Part shown: piece by piece, positions 33,924 to 42,984 of the stretch
How positions within the stretch are numbered: position 1 is the first letter of the stretch
How the letters are laid out: each line of letters starts with the position of its first letter
DNA from: Planctomycetota bacterium
GTDB taxonomy: Bacteria > Planctomycetota > Planctomycetia > Gemmatales > Gemmataceae
NCBI GenBank assembly: GCA_016191165.1
Contig: JACPPF010000018.1
Span: 1 to 64,000 of the forward strand
Length of the DNA: 64,000 nucleotides
Direction of reading: 5' to 3'
Program-made: the position numbers and the translations under genes
The notes under the pieces: generated by a model
The model's database searches: none
Seen by the model: only the letters and a program-made list of their open reading frames with translations
Told to the model about the DNA's origin: nothing

Positions 33924-34868
33924 ATGAAACGCTGGACCATTCTCGGCATCGCTATCGCATGGATTGGCTTCGGGGTGAGTTCGCCCGACTCCGCCGTCGC
34001 TCAAGGTAAAAAGCTCAGCGGCGAAGTCAAATGCGACGGATCGAGCACGGTGTACCTCATCACCGAGGCCGTTGCCGCCAATTTCAAAAAACTGCACGCG
34101 GGCGTCAACATCAGCATCGGTATCTCCGGAACTGGCGGCGGGATGCGCAAATTTGTGAACAACGAACTCGACATCTGCGACGCATCCCGAAAAATGAAGG
34201 ACGTCGAGGCCAAGGCCTGCAAGGCCAACGGCATCGAGTTCGTTGAACTCCAGGTGGCCTGGGATGGGCTGGCCGTGGTCGTCAACAAGAAGAACGACTT
34301 TGCTCCCAAACTGACTCTGGCCCAGCTCAGGAAAATCTGGCATCCCGACACCGATTCGTTCAAGAACGCTCGAACCTGGAAGGATGTCGATCCGACATTC
34401 CCCAATGAACCCCTTGCTCTTTGGGGCGCCGGCAAGGACTCGGGTACGTTTGACTATTTCACCGAGGCGGTCAACGGCAAGGAGCGCTTGATCCGCCAGG
34501 ACTACAAGGGAAGCGAAGACGACAACGTCGTCGTGACCGGCGTTTCCAAGAATCCCTATGCGATGGGTTTCTTCGGCGTCGCCTATTACACCGCCAACAA
34601 GAACTCCTTGAACGTGGTCGCCGTCGCCAAGAAGGCCGGCGAGAAATACTATGAGCCGACTGAAGCGAACGTGCTGTCCGGGAAATACCCGATCAGCCGG
34701 CCGCTGTATATCTACGTAAAGACGAAATCGCTGGCGCGCCCGGCGGTGCGTGAGTTCGTTGATTTTTATCTGCGCCGCGGCGATCTGGCCAAATCGGCCG
34801 GCTACGTGAAAATGAGCACGCTGCAAACGCTGCGCGTCCGCAAGATGTTCAATCAGGCCGTGAAGTAA
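33924..34868 (+). CDS. pstS: Phosphate ABC transporter substrate-binding protein
   Basis: A 314-residue periplasmic binding protein for phosphate. The ATG at 33924 follows GGAGG; a signal peptide with a cleavage site around AVAQG follows. Family markers include GEVKCDGSSTVYLITEAVAA, the SGTGGGMRKF loop (phosphate-binding Ser/Gly region), GKDSGTFDYF and YKGSEDDNVVV. It should deliver phosphate to the PstCA channel encoded downstream. The 191 bases between pstS and pstC hold a large palindromic element that could cause differential expression. Length is normal for the family. Confidence 0.92.
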   Translation: MKRWTILGIAIAWIGFGVSSPDSAVAQGKKLSGEVKCDGSSTVYLITEAVAANFKKLHAGVNISIGISGTGGGMRKFVNNELDICDASRKMKDVEAKACKANGIEFVELQVAWDGLAVVVNKKNDFAPKLTLAQLRKIWHPDTDSFKNARTWKDVDPTFPNEPLALWGAGKDSGTFDYFTEAVNGKERLIRQDYKGSEDDNVVVTGVSKNPYAMGFFGVAYYTANKNSLNVVAVAKKAGEKYYEPTEANVLSGKYPISRPLYIYVKTKSLARPAVREFVDFYLRRGDLAKSAGYVKMSTLQTLRVRKMFNQAVK

Positions 34869-34884
34869 CCGCGTTCGTGGCATT

Positions 34885-35025
34885 CGTTTAGCCGCAATGC
34901 CGTTTGTAGAAGAACACTTGACCAGCCCCACGCGCAAGCGTGGGGATTTGGGAGGCTGCCCCCCCCCCACGCTTGCGCGTGGGGCTAGTATCGCCCTGCT
35001 TGACGAACGGTATCGCGGCTAAACG
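34885..35025. repeat. Nested inverted-repeat element between pstS and pstC
   Basis: Outer arms of 23 bases (34885-34907 and 35003-35025) match as an inverted repeat at 20 of 23 positions. Inside, perfect 22-base arms occupy 34924-34945 and 34965-34986, and each arm is itself a hairpin with a GCAA or TTGC loop. The total length is 141 bases. It has the look of a small non-autonomous mobile element. Confidence 0.8.
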
Positions 35026-35059
35026 TGTCAAAACTTTCCCTTCACCCCGCGAGGTCCTT

Positions 35060-36073
35060 GTGGCAACGTCCACTCCGCCCGAACCGTCCACGTCGTTTCG
35101 CGATTGGCTGGCCCGGCGCGGCCCCCCCAAACGCGGCTGGGAAAAGCTCATCGAGTGGGCGCTGCTTTCCTGCGGGCTGTTCTCGATTGTGATCACCCTC
35201 GCCATCGCGTCGGTCATCCTGTTTGGTTCCTTTGAGTTCTTCACGCTCAAGACCTTGCGCGAGGATGGGCCGCAGGGCGCCAAGGGGCAAAACGTCGCCA
35301 TGTCCGGCGCTGAAATGTGGGAACGCTTCAGCACGTTCTGCACGGGCACCGAATGGACAGAAGAATCCGGCGTCTACGGCATCTGGCCGCTCCTGTCGGC
35401 GACGCTGATCGTCACGGTCGTCGCCGCCGCGGTTGCGATCCCGATTGGCCTGCTGACGGCAACCTATCTCAGTGAATATGCCTCTCGCCGGGTGCGCTCC
35501 ATTGCGAAGCCGACCCTGGAGTTGCTCGCGGGCATCCCGACCGTGGTTTATGGTTTCTTCGCGATCACGGTGGTCACGCCAACGCTGGCCCAATTCATCG
35601 AAGGGCTGGGCAATCCGAACAACCTCTTGAGCGGCGGCATTGTGGTGGGCATCATGATCATCCCCATGGTCGCATCGCTCAGCGAGGACGCGCTGCGGGC
35701 CGTTCCGCGCGCCCTTCGCGATGGGGCAATCGCCCTGGGAGCCAACAAATTCGAGACGTCGGTTCGCGTCGTGATACCCGCCGCTCTGTCCGGCGTGACT
35801 GCGTCGTTCTTGCTCGCCCTGTCCCGCGCCATCGGCGAGACGATGGCCGTCACTTTGGCCTGCGGCGAATCTCCCTGGATGACGCTCGACCCCCGCGAGG
35901 GCGCCGCCACCATGACCGGCTTCATCGTCCACCGGGCCATGGGAGATGTACCTCACTTTTCAACCGATTTCAACAGCCTCTTCGCGGTCGCGGCCGTGCT
36001 GTTCTTCATGACGCTTGCCATGAATATCATCGCCCAGAAGGTACTGCAGCGCTATCGGCAGGTGTACCAATGA
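35060..36073 (+). CDS. pstC: Phosphate ABC transporter permease PstC
   Basis: A 337-residue inner-membrane permease. It has one helix near residue 30-55, a periplasmic segment and then five helices. The permease signature is around EDALRAVPRALRDGAIALGA, with the preceding motif AGIPTVVYGFFAI typical of PstC/PstA. I prefer GTG 35060 (preceded by GAGGT) because the earlier in-frame codons lie in the palindromic element; about 40 residues would be added otherwise. It overlaps pstA by four bases (ATGA), so the two are translationally coupled. Confidence 0.9.
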   Translation: MATSTPPEPSTSFRDWLARRGPPKRGWEKLIEWALLSCGLFSIVITLAIASVILFGSFEFFTLKTLREDGPQGAKGQNVAMSGAEMWERFSTFCTGTEWTEESGVYGIWPLLSATLIVTVVAAAVAIPIGLLTATYLSEYASRRVRSIAKPTLELLAGIPTVVYGFFAITVVTPTLAQFIEGLGNPNNLLSGGIVVGIMIIPMVASLSEDALRAVPRALRDGAIALGANKFETSVRVVIPAALSGVTASFLLALSRAIGETMAVTLACGESPWMTLDPREGAATMTGFIVHRAMGDVPHFSTDFNSLFAVAAVLFFMTLAMNIIAQKVLQRYRQVYQ

Positions 36074-37488
36074 GCCAACCGTTGACGAAAACGTGGATGA
36101 TCCCACACCCGACTTTGGGCCAAATGCTCCTGGGCGCTTTGGCCCGTTCGTTCGGCTGGGCTCTGGGTCTTTCCGTGCTGACCTTTGTGATTCATTCCCT
36201 GTGGGCTGCTTATCGCCTGGCCTGGAATCCGGTCGACCTTTTTGGCTTTGCGGGTACGATCTTTCTGGTTTTTTGGGGCCTTCTTTTCGCTCTATTTCTC
36301 ATTGGGTCGTCGCGTTCCTGGTCGGATCGGGTCTTCACGCTGGCGGGTTTTCTGGCGACGTTTTTTGGCCTGGCGATCCTCGCGGTCTTCTTTGCCCAAC
36401 TCACGGCGGAGGTCGTCCAGTGGGCGCGCCATACGCCGGCGCTCATCGACCTCGAGAACAAAAGAAACCAGCAAATCATCGAGGATTTCAAGAAGATCAA
36501 GGCCACCAAGGCGACCGCCCTTGCCAGGCTCCTGACCGAACGCGACGAGGAATTGAAAAAGGCGGCCACGGATGAGGAAAAAAAAGAGATCCGCGAGCTC
36601 TTCAAGTTCGGCATCGAGGATGCGGAAAGGAACCTGGTGAAGATCGAAGGGCAGAAAGTCGACATCGCCGAAAGCAGCATGCGCCCGGACCGTTCCCTCG
36701 GCTCGATCTTGTTCTACTTCCTGAGCAACAACCCCAGCGACAAGCCGCAGGATGCGGGCATTCTGCCCGCCCTGGCGGGGAGTATCTGGCTCGGACTGAT
36801 CACCATTGTCCTGGCGGTTCCCGTGGGCGTCGGCGCCGCGCTTTATCTTGAGGAGTATCGCCAGGAAGGCCGGCTGGCGCGGCTGATCCAGATCAACATC
36901 AACAACCTGGCGGGCGTGCCGTCGGTGGTGTACGGAATCCTGGGCGGTTTCGTGTTCGTGTATCTTTTCCAGCACCTGCATGATTCCTATCCGAGGATTG
37001 CCGCACGCAACCTGCTCGGCGGCGGTCTCACGCTTGGCCTGCTCACGATGCCGGTGGTGATCGTCTCAACGCAGGAAGCGATCCGGGCCGTGCCGTTGTC
37101 GCTACGGCAAGGGGCGTACGCGCTGGGGGCGACGAAATGGCAAGTGATCTGGAACATCGTCCTGCCGATGGCCCGGCCTGGCATCCTGACGGGGACGATC
37201 TTGTCGCTGTCGCGCGCCGTCGGCGAGGCGGCGCCGCTAGTTTTCATGGGGGCGAAGACGTTTGTCGATCAATTCCCGTACCCGCACACGCCCTTCACGG
37301 CTTTGCCTTTGCAGATATTCAACTGGTGCGACCGCCCGCCGGTGCTGGTCGCTGGGGATGACACCCCGCTCGACATGTGGAAATACAACGCCGCCGTTGC
37401 CAGTGCGGTGCTGTTGATCGTGTTGTTGAGCCTCAACGGCATCGCGATCGTGATGCGCAATCGGGCGCAGAAGAAAATGCGCTATTGA
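36070..37488 (+). CDS. pstA: Phosphate ABC transporter permease PstA, extended
   Basis: A 472-residue permease, longer than the roughly 300 residues usual for PstA. Residues about 10-118 add extra transmembrane helices, and residues about 124-210 are a charged, lysine/glutamate-rich coiled coil (for example ERDEELKKAATDEEKKEI). The conserved permease part starts near 225, with AGVPSVVYGILGGFVFVY and EAIRAVPLSLRQGAYALGA. The last helix ends near the C-terminus. The usual next genes pstB (ATPase) and phoU are missing here; a palindromic repeat and an opposing TauE gene follow. The ATPase must be encoded elsewhere. Confidence 0.9.
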   Translation: MSQPLTKTWMIPHPTLGQMLLGALARSFGWALGLSVLTFVIHSLWAAYRLAWNPVDLFGFAGTIFLVFWGLLFALFLIGSSRSWSDRVFTLAGFLATFFGLAILAVFFAQLTAEVVQWARHTPALIDLENKRNQQIIEDFKKIKATKATALARLLTERDEELKKAATDEEKKEIRELFKFGIEDAERNLVKIEGQKVDIAESSMRPDRSLGSILFYFLSNNPSDKPQDAGILPALAGSIWLGLITIVLAVPVGVGAALYLEEYRQEGRLARLIQININNLAGVPSVVYGILGGFVFVYLFQHLHDSYPRIAARNLLGGGLTLGLLTMPVVIVSTQEAIRAVPLSLRQGAYALGATKWQVIWNIVLPMARPGILTGTILSLSRAVGEAAPLVFMGAKTFVDQFPYPHTPFTALPLQIFNWCDRPPVLVAGDDTPLDMWKYNAAVASAVLLIVLLSLNGIAIVMRNRAQKKMRY

Positions 37489-37509
37489 GAATCGCCTTCC
37501 AATGAAAAC

Positions 37510-37572
37510 GCCAGCCCCCGGCGCAAGCCGGGGGACGCGGCGATCTCACCCCCCGGCTTGCGCCGGGGGCTG
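37510..37572. repeat. Palindromic repeat after pstA
   Basis: CCAGCCCCCGGCGCAAGCCGGGGG (37510-37533, written in parts: CCAGCCCCCGGC, GCAAGCCGGGGG) and its complement (37548-37572) form a strong hairpin. It resembles the inner arms of the element at 34924-34986 and could end pst transcription. Confidence 0.75.
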
Positions 37573-37584
37573 GTTTCCTACTCG

Positions 37585-38574
37585 TCAAAGGTTGACCGTG
37601 CCGAATAGCCTGGGTTCGCCGGGGTCTGCCGGAGTGGGAATCGGCGCGTCGTCGAAAAAATCCAACGGCTGGGCATCCACGGGACGCATCGGCTCCGGCT
37701 CCAAATCCGCTTCCGGCAGGTCGTCGTCGAAATCGAACCAGTCGTCGAAATCCGATTCATGAACCAGCGGCGGCACCGCATCGTGCGGCCTGCGGACGAC
37801 GCCGACCGTGCCTTGGCCAACCAACAGAACGCCCGTCAGCATGACGATCACGCCGGCCATTCCTTGCACGGTTTCCTTGGTAATCTTGCCCGTCAACCAG
37901 CCGCCCAGCCAGCCGCCGAGAATGGTGGGTGGCACGACCACGGCCATGACCAACCACGGCATCTGCCCGTCGCCGGCAAACAGCCCCGTGGTGGAGCCGA
38001 CCGCCGCCGTCACGCAGCCGACGACCATATTGGTGCCGATCGCTTCCTTCGGGTCCATGCGCAGATAGCGGATCATCATGGGCAGGCGCAGACTGCCCAG
38101 CATCAAGCCGGTGACGGCCGCCAGGGCGCCCAGGGCCAAACCGATGGCCGTTTCCAGCGCCATGCGCCGCATGGGTGAAATGTCCTCGCCCGGCTCGGCA
38201 TCCGATTTTTTACGTATCAGGCTGAAACCCGAGACAACGAGCATCACGCCGATGACCAGGTACGACCAGAGCGGATTGAGGCGGACAAAAAACAACACGC
38301 CCAGGATCGCCCCCAGTGCCGACGGAATGCCCATCAGCGCGACCGCCTTCCACGACACGCGCCCCGCCCGCACATGACTCGCCGCACCGGCGATGGCGCC
38401 GGTGCCGGAGATGATGAGGTTCGTCATGGTTCCCGTCCCCGGCACACCAAAATAGGCAACCAGGAGAGGCAAGCGCAGGTGCCCCAGAACCAAACCGACC
38501 CCGGCGCCAATAAACGCCAGGACGAACGACAACGCGCCAATCGCGCCAAGCAGCAACGGACTGCCCGCTTCCAT
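37585..38574 (-). CDS. TauE/SafE-family membrane permease
   Basis: A 329-residue inner-membrane protein with about eight hydrophobic helices in two related halves. The halves are marked by GTGAIAGAASHVRAGRV and GTNMVVGCVTAAVGSTTGLF, the paired motif of TauE/SafE proteins that export sulfite or other sulfur-containing organic anions. The C-terminal 65 residues are acidic and cytosolic (FDDWFDFDDDLPEADLEPE). I chose ATG 38574, preceded by AAAGGG; the open frame to 38655 adds 27 residues with no hydrophobic content. It converges on pstA. The substrate is not evident from the context. Confidence 0.85.
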   Translation of the reverse strand: MEAGSPLLLGAIGALSFVLAFIGAGVGLVLGHLRLPLLVAYFGVPGTGTMTNLIISGTGAIAGAASHVRAGRVSWKAVALMGIPSALGAILGVLFFVRLNPLWSYLVIGVMLVVSGFSLIRKKSDAEPGEDISPMRRMALETAIGLALGALAAVTGLMLGSLRLPMMIRYLRMDPKEAIGTNMVVGCVTAAVGSTTGLFAGDGQMPWLVMAVVVPPTILGGWLGGWLTGKITKETVQGMAGVIVMLTGVLLVGQGTVGVVRRPHDAVPPLVHESDFDDWFDFDDDLPEADLEPEPMRPVDAQPLDFFDDAPIPTPADPGEPRLFGTVNL

Positions 38575-38929
38575 TGAAATCCCTTTCGTGACAAGGTTCC
38601 GCGAATGTTCGGTGACTTGACGCCGGGGCAACTTGTGAAAACGCCCTTCACTCAAACACCGCCGCGAACCATAGCGAGCAGATGAAAAAACACAATCGGA
38701 GTTGCATTAGTTATCAGAAAGCAGGCCAACGACGCGAGGCTGGGAACCTGCGGATTATTGTGCGGGTGCCTCAAGGGCATGGAATTGCAGCTCACCCGCT
38801 CGGCGCCGCCGCTGCAGGCGGCCATCAAATCCGCAATCGCCAAGGTGGTGCGGGCGCGCTTTCGCGGATTCGCGTCAAGATGAAACGCGCGGCGATTCCA
38901 GCGTAGGGCCGCAAATCCTTGGCCCGCCC
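38575..38929. other. Intergenic region, 355 bases
   Basis: It lies between the minus-strand TauE and HflX genes. A 74-codon plus-strand frame (38682-38906) has no recognisable product, and GC-rich composition explains its length. I see no hairpin repeat or RNA here. Confidence 0.35.
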
Positions 38930-40258
38930 TCAACCTCCGGTAACCGTGTTTGCTGGCGCCGCTTTCTCCATCTCGCCATTCACCTCCGCGATCTCCACGC
39001 CCGGTTCCTGGATATGCCGCACCAGATGTCGCGGCATCGACCCGAGCATCTTGATGCGATTGTCGTGAAATTCCTGGCGATAAATCTCGGCGTGAGCGGC
39101 GAGGTAGGCGAGGACGCGGCCGTTGCCGGCGTCCACATCGATACTGACGTGCGTGAAGTCGGCGCTGAGCATCTCGATGACGGCGTCGCACAGGCTATCG
39201 ATACCCTGCCCGGTGAAGGCGCTGACGGCGACCGCCCGCGGATGGTGCGCCTGCAAGACCTGCAAAAACGACGGGTCCTGCACCCGATCAATCTGGTTCA
39301 ACACGAGAAGCGTTGGCCGGGCGGCGCAGTCGATTTCCTTGAGCACCGCCTTGACCGAAAGAATGTGTTCTTCGGCATGAGGGTTGGCGGCATCGACGAC
39401 GTGCAGCAGCAGCCTCGCCTGGCGTGCCTCCTCCAGCGTCGCCTTGAAAGACGCGACCAGATGATGCGGCAGATCGCGAATGAAGCCGACGGTGTCGCTG
39501 AGGAGCACGCGGCCCCAGTCGTTGAGCCGCCACTGCCGGGTGCGTGTTTCGAGCGTGGAGAAGAGTCGGTTTTCGACATACACGCCGGCGCCGGTGAGGC
39601 GGTTCATCAGCGTGCTCTTGCCGGCGTTGGTGTAGCCGACGAGGGAGACGGTGTGTTCCTCGTATCGGCTTCCAACCTCGCGCTGGCGGCGCGTTTGCAC
39701 GTGACGCAGACGTTCCTTCAGATCGCGGATCTTCAGCCCAACGAGCCGGCGATCTTCTTCGAGCTGGGTTTCGCCCGGCCCGCGCAGGCCGATGCCGCCC
39801 TTGTAGCGCGACAGGTGGGTCCACATCCGTTTCAGGCGCGGCAAGGAGTATTCGAGCTGGGCGAGTTCGACTTGGAGCTTCGATTCGATGGTGCGAGCGC
39901 GGGTGGCGAAAATGTCGAGGATCAACTCGCTGCGGTCGATGACCTTGGCATTGGTCGCCTTTTCGAGATTGCGTACCTGGCCAGGCGACAGGTCGTTGTC
40001 GAAGATCACGACCTCGACGTCGTTGGCCTGACACAACTCGGTCAGTTCCGCGAGCTTGCCCTTCCCGATGTAGGTTCCGGGCACGATCTCCTGGCGTTTC
40101 TGCGTCAACTCGCCGACGATATTGGCGCCCGCGGTCTGTGCGAGGCCACGGAGTTCGTCAAGCGGATCATCGCCGTGCCAGGGGCGCTGAGGCAAGGCGA
40201 CACTGACAAGGACGGCCCGTTCGAGGCGAACCGTCATGTTTTCGCGCGTTTGGTTCAA
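38930..40258 (-). CDS. hflX: Ribosome-associated GTPase HflX
   Basis: A 442-residue GTPase of the HflX family, which binds the large ribosomal subunit and splits stalled ribosomes. The N-terminal domain shows TYIGKGKLAEL and EVVIFDNDLSPGQVRNLE. A basic linker follows (RYKGGIGLRGPGETQLEEDR). The G domain has G1 GYTNAGKST, G3 DTVGFIRDLP and G4 LNQID. The start is probably TTG at 40258, since GGGAG lies at the right distance; ATG at 40237 lacks a ribosome site. A 34-bp inverted repeat lies upstream between it and the Rieske gene. Confidence 0.92.
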   Translation of the reverse strand: MNQTRENMTVRLERAVLVSVALPQRPWHGDDPLDELRGLAQTAGANIVGELTQKRQEIVPGTYIGKGKLAELTELCQANDVEVVIFDNDLSPGQVRNLEKATNAKVIDRSELILDIFATRARTIESKLQVELAQLEYSLPRLKRMWTHLSRYKGGIGLRGPGETQLEEDRRLVGLKIRDLKERLRHVQTRRQREVGSRYEEHTVSLVGYTNAGKSTLMNRLTGAGVYVENRLFSTLETRTRQWRLNDWGRVLLSDTVGFIRDLPHHLVASFKATLEEARQARLLLHVVDAANPHAEEHILSVKAVLKEIDCAARPTLLVLNQIDRVQDPSFLQVLQAHHPRAVAVSAFTGQGIDSLCDAVIEMLSADFTHVSIDVDAGNGRVLAYLAAHAEIYRQEFHDNRIKMLGSMPRHLVRHIQEPGVEIAEVNGEMEKAAPANTVTGG

Positions 40259-40272
40259 AAGTTCTCCCTTGT

Positions 40273-40353
40273 AAGCCCCGGGATGAGCGCAGCGAATCCC
40301 GGGGATAAGGGGTGGCGCGATCCCCGGGATTCGCTGCGCTCATCCCGGGGCTT
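40273..40353. repeat. Perfect 34-bp inverted repeat
   Basis: Arms 40273-40306 and 40320-40353 are perfect complements (core GGGATGAGCGCAGCGAATCCC) around a 13-base loop. It lies between hflX and the Rieske oxygenase gene. A related copy is at 52521-52600. Confidence 0.85.
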
Positions 40354-40360
40354 CCCAAAA

Positions 40361-41461
40361 CTATTCACGTAACGTTTGCGCCAACAATTGATGAAAGTAA
40401 TACCCTCCCGCCTCGCGCTTCACACTGAAGCGTCCGGTGTCATACGATCGGCAGCGCAACCCGCGCTGCACTTCCTCGCACACGCCCCAGTCTTCGAGTT
40501 GCACCTGATGCGCCACGGCGATACTCTGGTCGTTGAATTGCTTTGCCTCTTCGCCTTCGATGTCCGTGAAATAGAAATCGAAAATCACTCGACACCGATC
40601 GGTTCCCAGCGGCATCACCCAGTTCGTGTCCATCACGCCCTGATACAGGTTAATCATCAGGTTCGGGAAAATCCACCAGTAATAAGCGTGCGTGCCGGCG
40701 CGCGTTTTGGCAACGGCGGGATCGTCCGACTGCTTGATTGGACTGATCTGCACCGTATTATGTTCATGCAATTCCGTGCGGTATTGCGAATAATCGAGCG
40801 CGCCTGCCAAACCGGGATGCACCGTGTTGACGTGATAGCCGCCATCCTGGTAGTTATCGACGAACACTTTCCAGTTGCATTCCAGCACGTATTCGCGACG
40901 GTCGAAATAGCGCAAATCCCCGACGCCAAGGCCCTCGGTCATCCGCGGAAAGGGCGCCAGATACTCAGCCAACTTTTTCGTCGGCGTGCCCTGATGCACG
41001 AAAACGAACGGGCCCCAGGTCTCGACGTTCATCGGCGGCAGCCCGTGCTCGGCGTGATCGAAGTCCTCCACGCCTGCGAACTCCGGCGTGCCACGCAGTT
41101 TGCCCGCGAGATCGTAGGTCCAGCCATGATAACGGCAACGCAACTTCGTGGCATGGCCGCACGGTTCGTTAATCACCTGAGCGGCCCGATGCCGGCAGGC
41201 GTTGTGGAAGGCGCGCAGCGTGCCCTGCTCGTCGCGCACGACAAGAATCGGTTGGCCCGCGAGTTCGACCGTCAAGTACGTGCCGGGCGCGCGCACCAGT
41301 TCGGCGCGGCCCACGTACTGCCAGGTGTTGCCGAAAACTTTTTCACACTCGAGCGCGTAGATTTCGGGATCGAAGTACCAGGCGCTTGGAATGGTGCGCG
41401 CCCTGGAAAGCGGCAGGCTGCCGTCGAAGGCCTTGAGGAGTTCCGGCAAGCGATCGGACAT
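40361..41461 (-). CDS. Rieske-type ring-hydroxylating oxygenase, alpha subunit
   Basis: A 366-residue protein similar to the large subunit of Rieske non-haem iron oxygenases, including choline and carnitine monooxygenases. The Rieske 2Fe-2S ligands are in CRHRAAQ and CRYHGW (CxH and CxxH) near 85-110. The catalytic iron site is in DNYQDGGYHVNTVHPGL near 205-220, with two His and a bridging Asp. The reaction is O2-dependent hydroxylation or demethylation using electrons from a reductase that is not adjacent. ATG 41461 follows AAAGGAG and is preferred to the TTG at 41479. The substrate is not determined. Confidence 0.87.
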   Translation of the reverse strand: MSDRLPELLKAFDGSLPLSRARTIPSAWYFDPEIYALECEKVFGNTWQYVGRAELVRAPGTYLTVELAGQPILVVRDEQGTLRAFHNACRHRAAQVINEPCGHATKLRCRYHGWTYDLAGKLRGTPEFAGVEDFDHAEHGLPPMNVETWGPFVFVHQGTPTKKLAEYLAPFPRMTEGLGVGDLRYFDRREYVLECNWKVFVDNYQDGGYHVNTVHPGLAGALDYSQYRTELHEHNTVQISPIKQSDDPAVAKTRAGTHAYYWWIFPNLMINLYQGVMDTNWVMPLGTDRCRVIFDFYFTDIEGEEAKQFNDQSIAVAHQVQLEDWGVCEEVQRGLRCRSYDTGRFSVKREAGGYYFHQLLAQTLRE

Positions 41462-41614
41462 TGGCGAGGCTCCTTTCAAGGTTCATTCTGTCCGAAATTG
41501 GCGGCCGATGCAATGGCGCGTTTCGCCGCTTGCACTAATCATTGGCCGAAACACGCGTTGGTTCATACCTTTTTCGTTGCATGGACTCACCCTTTCCCCA
41601 AAGGAGACCACCCC

Positions 41615-42625
41615 ATGGCCGAGAAAAAACCAACGCCGCGGCAGCAGCTCGTGCGGATGATCACCGGTTACTGGACATCTCAGGCGATCCATGTCGCCGC
41701 CAAGTTGAAACTTGCCGACCTTGTCAAGGACGGACCGAAGTCCGCCGAACAACTCGCGCAATCAACCAAGACCCAGCCGCAGGCCCTCTATCGGCTCCTG
41801 CGGGCGCTCGCCAGCGTCGAGATTTTCAGCGAGGACGAGCAAGGCCGATTCGCGATGACGCCGATGGCCGAGTGCCTGATCGATCAACACGGTTCGATGT
41901 GGGCGGTCGCGATGATGATGGGGGACGAACATTTCCGCTCCTGGGGCGAACTGCTCTACAGCGTGCAGACGGGCAAGCCCGCATTCGATCACGTCTTTGG
42001 CAAGCCGGTGTTCGACTGGTTGAGCGAACATCCTGCCGAGGCGAAAATCTTCGATGCCGCCATGACGGGCTTCCACGGACCCGAAACCCAGGCGATGATC
42101 GACGCTTATGACTACACCGGCATCAACACGCTCGTCGATGTCGGCGGGGGCAACGGGACCGTGCTCACCGCCGTGCTCAAGAAAAACACGGCGATGAAAG
42201 GAATCCTTTACGATCTCCCCGGCGTCGTTGAACGCGCCAAGAAAAACCTCGCCGACGCCGGGTTGGCGTCGCGCTGCCAGACCATCGCCGGCAGCTTCTT
42301 CGAGGCCGCTCCGCCCGGCGGCGATGCCTATCAAATGCGGCACATCATTCATGACTGGACCGATGAGCAGTGCCACACGATCCTCGGGCATATTCGCAAG
42401 GTCATCCCGCCGCACGGCAAGCTCCTGGTGATCGAGATGGTGATCAGGCCGCGCAACGAATTTCAGCCGGCGAAATGGCTTGATCTGAACATGCTGGTCC
42501 TGCCCGGCGGCCGTGAGCGCACCGAGGCGGAGTACGCCGCCATGTACGCGAAAGCGGGTTTCAAACTGGAGCGGATTGTTCCGACGCCGACCGAGGTGAG
42601 CGTGATCGAGGGACGGCCGGTGTAA
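41615..42625 (+). CDS. SAM-dependent O-methyltransferase (Methyltransf_2 type)
   Basis: A 336-residue methyltransferase of the plant-type/hydroxyneurosporene O-methyltransferase kind. An N-terminal winged-helix dimerisation domain (residues 10-95) precedes the SAM-binding fold. Motif I is LVDVGGGNGTVL, followed by YDLPGVVERAKKNL, and the catalytic His region is RHIIHDWTDEQC. Substrates of this family are phenols or other hydroxyl compounds; none can be assigned. The ATG at 41615 follows AAGGAG. The same frame is open far upstream (to 40376), but that part is antisense to the Rieske gene. It diverges from the Rieske gene with a 153-base gap. Confidence 0.87.
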   Translation: MAEKKPTPRQQLVRMITGYWTSQAIHVAAKLKLADLVKDGPKSAEQLAQSTKTQPQALYRLLRALASVEIFSEDEQGRFAMTPMAECLIDQHGSMWAVAMMMGDEHFRSWGELLYSVQTGKPAFDHVFGKPVFDWLSEHPAEAKIFDAAMTGFHGPETQAMIDAYDYTGINTLVDVGGGNGTVLTAVLKKNTAMKGILYDLPGVVERAKKNLADAGLASRCQTIAGSFFEAAPPGGDAYQMRHIIHDWTDEQCHTILGHIRKVIPPHGKLLVIEMVIRPRNEFQPAKWLDLNMLVLPGGRERTEAEYAAMYAKAGFKLERIVPTPTEVSVIEGRPV

Positions 42626-42672
42626 CTGCCGGCGGGGCGCGGGGTTTGCGTCGCACCCTACGACCCAAGAGG

Positions 42673-42984
42673 TCAAGGCCGGTGGGCGCGCCGGACCCAG
42701 TATCCCGGGCGCCGCTTCGTGTGAGCAACCGCGAGTATGCGGACCCGAGAGTCAGAATCGATCTTGTAGTATAGCACGTAAGGGAATTTCCGCACGCGCA
42801 CCCAGCGGCTGCCAGGCTGAAACTCGGGCCACTGTGCGGGATCATCGGCAATTTCTTGCAGTGCCGTCTCCACCGCGTTGAAGAATCTCTGGCTCGTTAA
42901 TGCGGATTTGGCACGGTAACGACCGAGTGCGTCGCGAAATTCGGCGGCAGCCAGGCGGTGGAGACGAATGTCCGAGGGGCTCAT
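42673..42984 (-). CDS. RelE/ParE-family toxin
   Basis: A 103-residue protein of the type II toxin RelE/ParE superfamily. The small alpha/beta fold is marked by AEFRDALGRY near the N-terminus and by the C-terminal strands KFPYVLYYKID and VRILAVAHTKRRPGYW. The Arg/Tyr-rich end resembles the RelE active site. Its start overlaps the end of the upstream gene by four bases (ATGA), as in typical toxin-antitoxin pairs. Gyrase (ParE) and mRNA (RelE) targets cannot be told apart here. Confidence 0.85.
   Translation of the reverse strand: MSPSDIRLHRLAAAEFRDALGRYRAKSALTSQRFFNAVETALQEIADDPAQWPEFQPGSRWVRVRKFPYVLYYKIDSDSRVRILAVAHTKRRPGYWVRRAHRP

Noticed and set aside
33822-34970. 382-codon minus-strand frame opposite pstS
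   Set aside because: The plus-strand PstS product is unmistakable; the opposing frame is an effect of GC-rich codon usage.
38682-38906. 74-codon plus-strand frame between TauE and HflX
   Set aside because: There is no domain, no ribosome site and the composition is typical of a random GC-rich frame.
40376-41614. Upstream extension of the O-methyltransferase frame
   Set aside because: It is antisense to the Rieske oxygenase gene; the true start at 41615 has a good ribosome site and begins the known domain.
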